5,840 nucleotides of DNA, from NCBI GenBank assembly GCA_028688175.1, contig JAQTYS010000172.1, forward strand, positions 1-5,840, given 5' to 3'. Source of the DNA: Methanothrix sp. (lineage in GTDB: Archaea; Halobacteriota; Methanosarcinia; Methanotrichales; Methanotrichaceae). The notes beneath the pieces were generated by a model. That model was given only the letters and a program-made list of their open reading frames with translations. It was not told the origin of the DNA and made no database searches. The position numbers and the translations under genes are program-made. This document shows positions 5,093-5,840 of the stretch, in pieces. Each line of letters starts with the position of its first letter. Position 1 is the first letter of the stretch.

Positions 5093-5840
5093 ATGAGCAA
5101 CGACGATAATACTAAATCCTTCTGGACCACGCTGCCCGGCATCCTGACGGGAGTGGCTGCATTATTAACTGCTGTGGGAGGATTACTGACCGCAATTGAT
5201 TGGCAAGGCAATGATGATGTGTCCGAACAAGACAATCTTATAACGGAGCCTGTTACGGTAGAACCTTCATTGGATGAACCCTTGAAGATCAATAGCTTCG
5301 ATTTGGATTATGCTACGATCCTTAAAGGTGATAGCTCAAATTTGAGCTGGGCGGTCTCTGGTGCCAAAAAAGTTAACATACTTCCTGGGCTGCTTCAAGT
5401 AGACCCTGAAGGATTCTTACTGCTATCGCCGGAAACGACAAAGGAATACAGTCTTACCGCGATGAATGGAACTGAGCAGGTAGCTGATTCCGTCCGTCTG
5501 GAGGTGTTGGATGCATATTGCTACGCGAATGGAAATATAACCTTAGAAGTGAATAGGCTAGCTCAAGGAAGAGGCATAGACCTGGACCTCAACCTCGATG
5601 ATGCAGATCCCGACGATGATGATTCCGACCCAGTTTCCGATCTTAATTTCGGAGGGTATTTCAAGGCACCATTCACTGCAGAAATCGGGATTATTCCGGT
5701 ATATGGTGCAACAATTGTATCGAATGAGAGTGACTATCCATTTTGGCCTGATGGGCTGGGTATCAAGGTTGACCCCAACACCAATATTGACATAAGTAAT
5801 TGGCCGGAGGAGAAATACATTTGGGTAAATACTGATCAAG
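5093..5840 (+). CDS. Membrane-anchored protein with Ig-like domain, 3'-truncated by the window edge
   Basis: The frame is open from ATG 5093 to the window end (249 codons visible), with a strong TATA box and Shine-Dalgarno sequence in front. After a short polar start comes KSFWTTLPGILTGVAALL and a hydrophobic run to about residue 35, a single membrane segment; this FWTTLPGILTG module recurs at the N-terminus of many unrelated prokaryotic proteins. Residues 64-138 look like an Ig-like beta-sandwich of the type INSFDLDYATILKGDSSNLSW ... TTKEYSLTAMNG, ending RLEVL. Residues 163-183 are Asp-rich (DADPDDDDSDP at 170-180), possibly calcium-binding. The last visible part, with GGYFKAPFTAEIG and YPFWPDGLG, I do not recognise. 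Four N-X-S/T sequons (NLS, NGT, NIT, NES) fit an extracellular location. The overall function is unknown; surface binding or adhesion is a guess from the architecture. Confidence 0.85.
   Translation, partial: MSNDDNTKSFWTTLPGILTGVAALLTAVGGLLTAIDWQGNDDVSEQDNLITEPVTVEPSLDEPLKINSFDLDYATILKGDSSNLSWAVSGAKKVNILPGLLQVDPEGFLLLSPETTKEYSLTAMNGTEQVADSVRLEVLDAYCYANGNITLEVNRLAQGRGIDLDLNLDDADPDDDDSDPVSDLNFGGYFKAPFTAEIGIIPVYGATIVSNESDYPFWPDGLGIKVDPNTNIDISNWPEEKYIWVNTDQ

Noticed and set aside
5074..5292. Minus-strand frame across the start of the last gene
   Set aside because: It covers the TATA/Shine-Dalgarno-led + gene and has no promoter or recognisable domain.
5558..5839. Frames on both strands near the right edge (5558-5839 minus, 5598-5795 plus)
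   Set aside because: Both are shadows of the open + frame that starts at 5093 and runs through the window end with consistent surface-protein composition.

Overview
The window reads as a piece of an archaeal chromosome, most likely a methanogen of the Methanothrix (Methanosaeta)/Methanosarcinales type. Four things point that way: an AglJ-type dolichyl-phosphate sugar transferase, TATA-box promoters (a perfect TTTAAATA in one case), a probably leaderless GTG-started gene, and large Cys-repeat and Ig-like cell-surface proteins. The lineage is inferred from gene content only; there is no rRNA or methanogenesis marker here.

Layout. (1) 2-1657 (+): the 3' part of a secreted protein built from Dictyostelium-type CDDGNPCT cysteine repeats (Dicty_CTDC-like), followed by a Tyr/Pro-rich linker and a C-terminal beta-rich domain. 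The first five repeats are a 69-bp tandem array. A hairpin-plus-T-run terminator follows. (2) 1764-2303 (-): a convergent gene for a YbhB/YbcL-type PEBP protein with a likely signal peptide. (3) 2373-3686 (+): a complete phosphohexomutase, divergent from the PEBP gene across a 69-bp promoter region containing one palindromic TATA box. (4) 3768-4676 (+): an AglJ-like GT2 glycosyltransferase with two C-terminal membrane segments. (5) 4677-5092: a 416-bp AT-rich intergenic stretch with no firm gene. (6) 5093-window end (+): the 5' part of an N-terminally membrane-anchored protein with an Ig-like domain and an Asp-rich stretch; it has a strong TATA box and Shine-Dalgarno sequence.

How the genes may work together. 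The phosphohexomutase could supply hexose-1-phosphate for nucleotide sugars, and the AglJ-like enzyme could load a sugar onto dolichyl phosphate as the first step of protein N-glycosylation. The flanking surface proteins carry many N-X-S/T sequons and are plausible acceptors. This link is inference from adjacency.

The most interesting observation is in the cysteine repeats. The pattern of missing cysteines is regular: each block of repeats starts with a unit lacking Cys3 and ends with a unit lacking Cys2. That is what would be expected if Cys2 of each unit is disulfide-bonded to Cys3 of the next, with dedicated cap units at the ends. I found no CRISPR array, insertion sequence, tRNA, rRNA or defence system.
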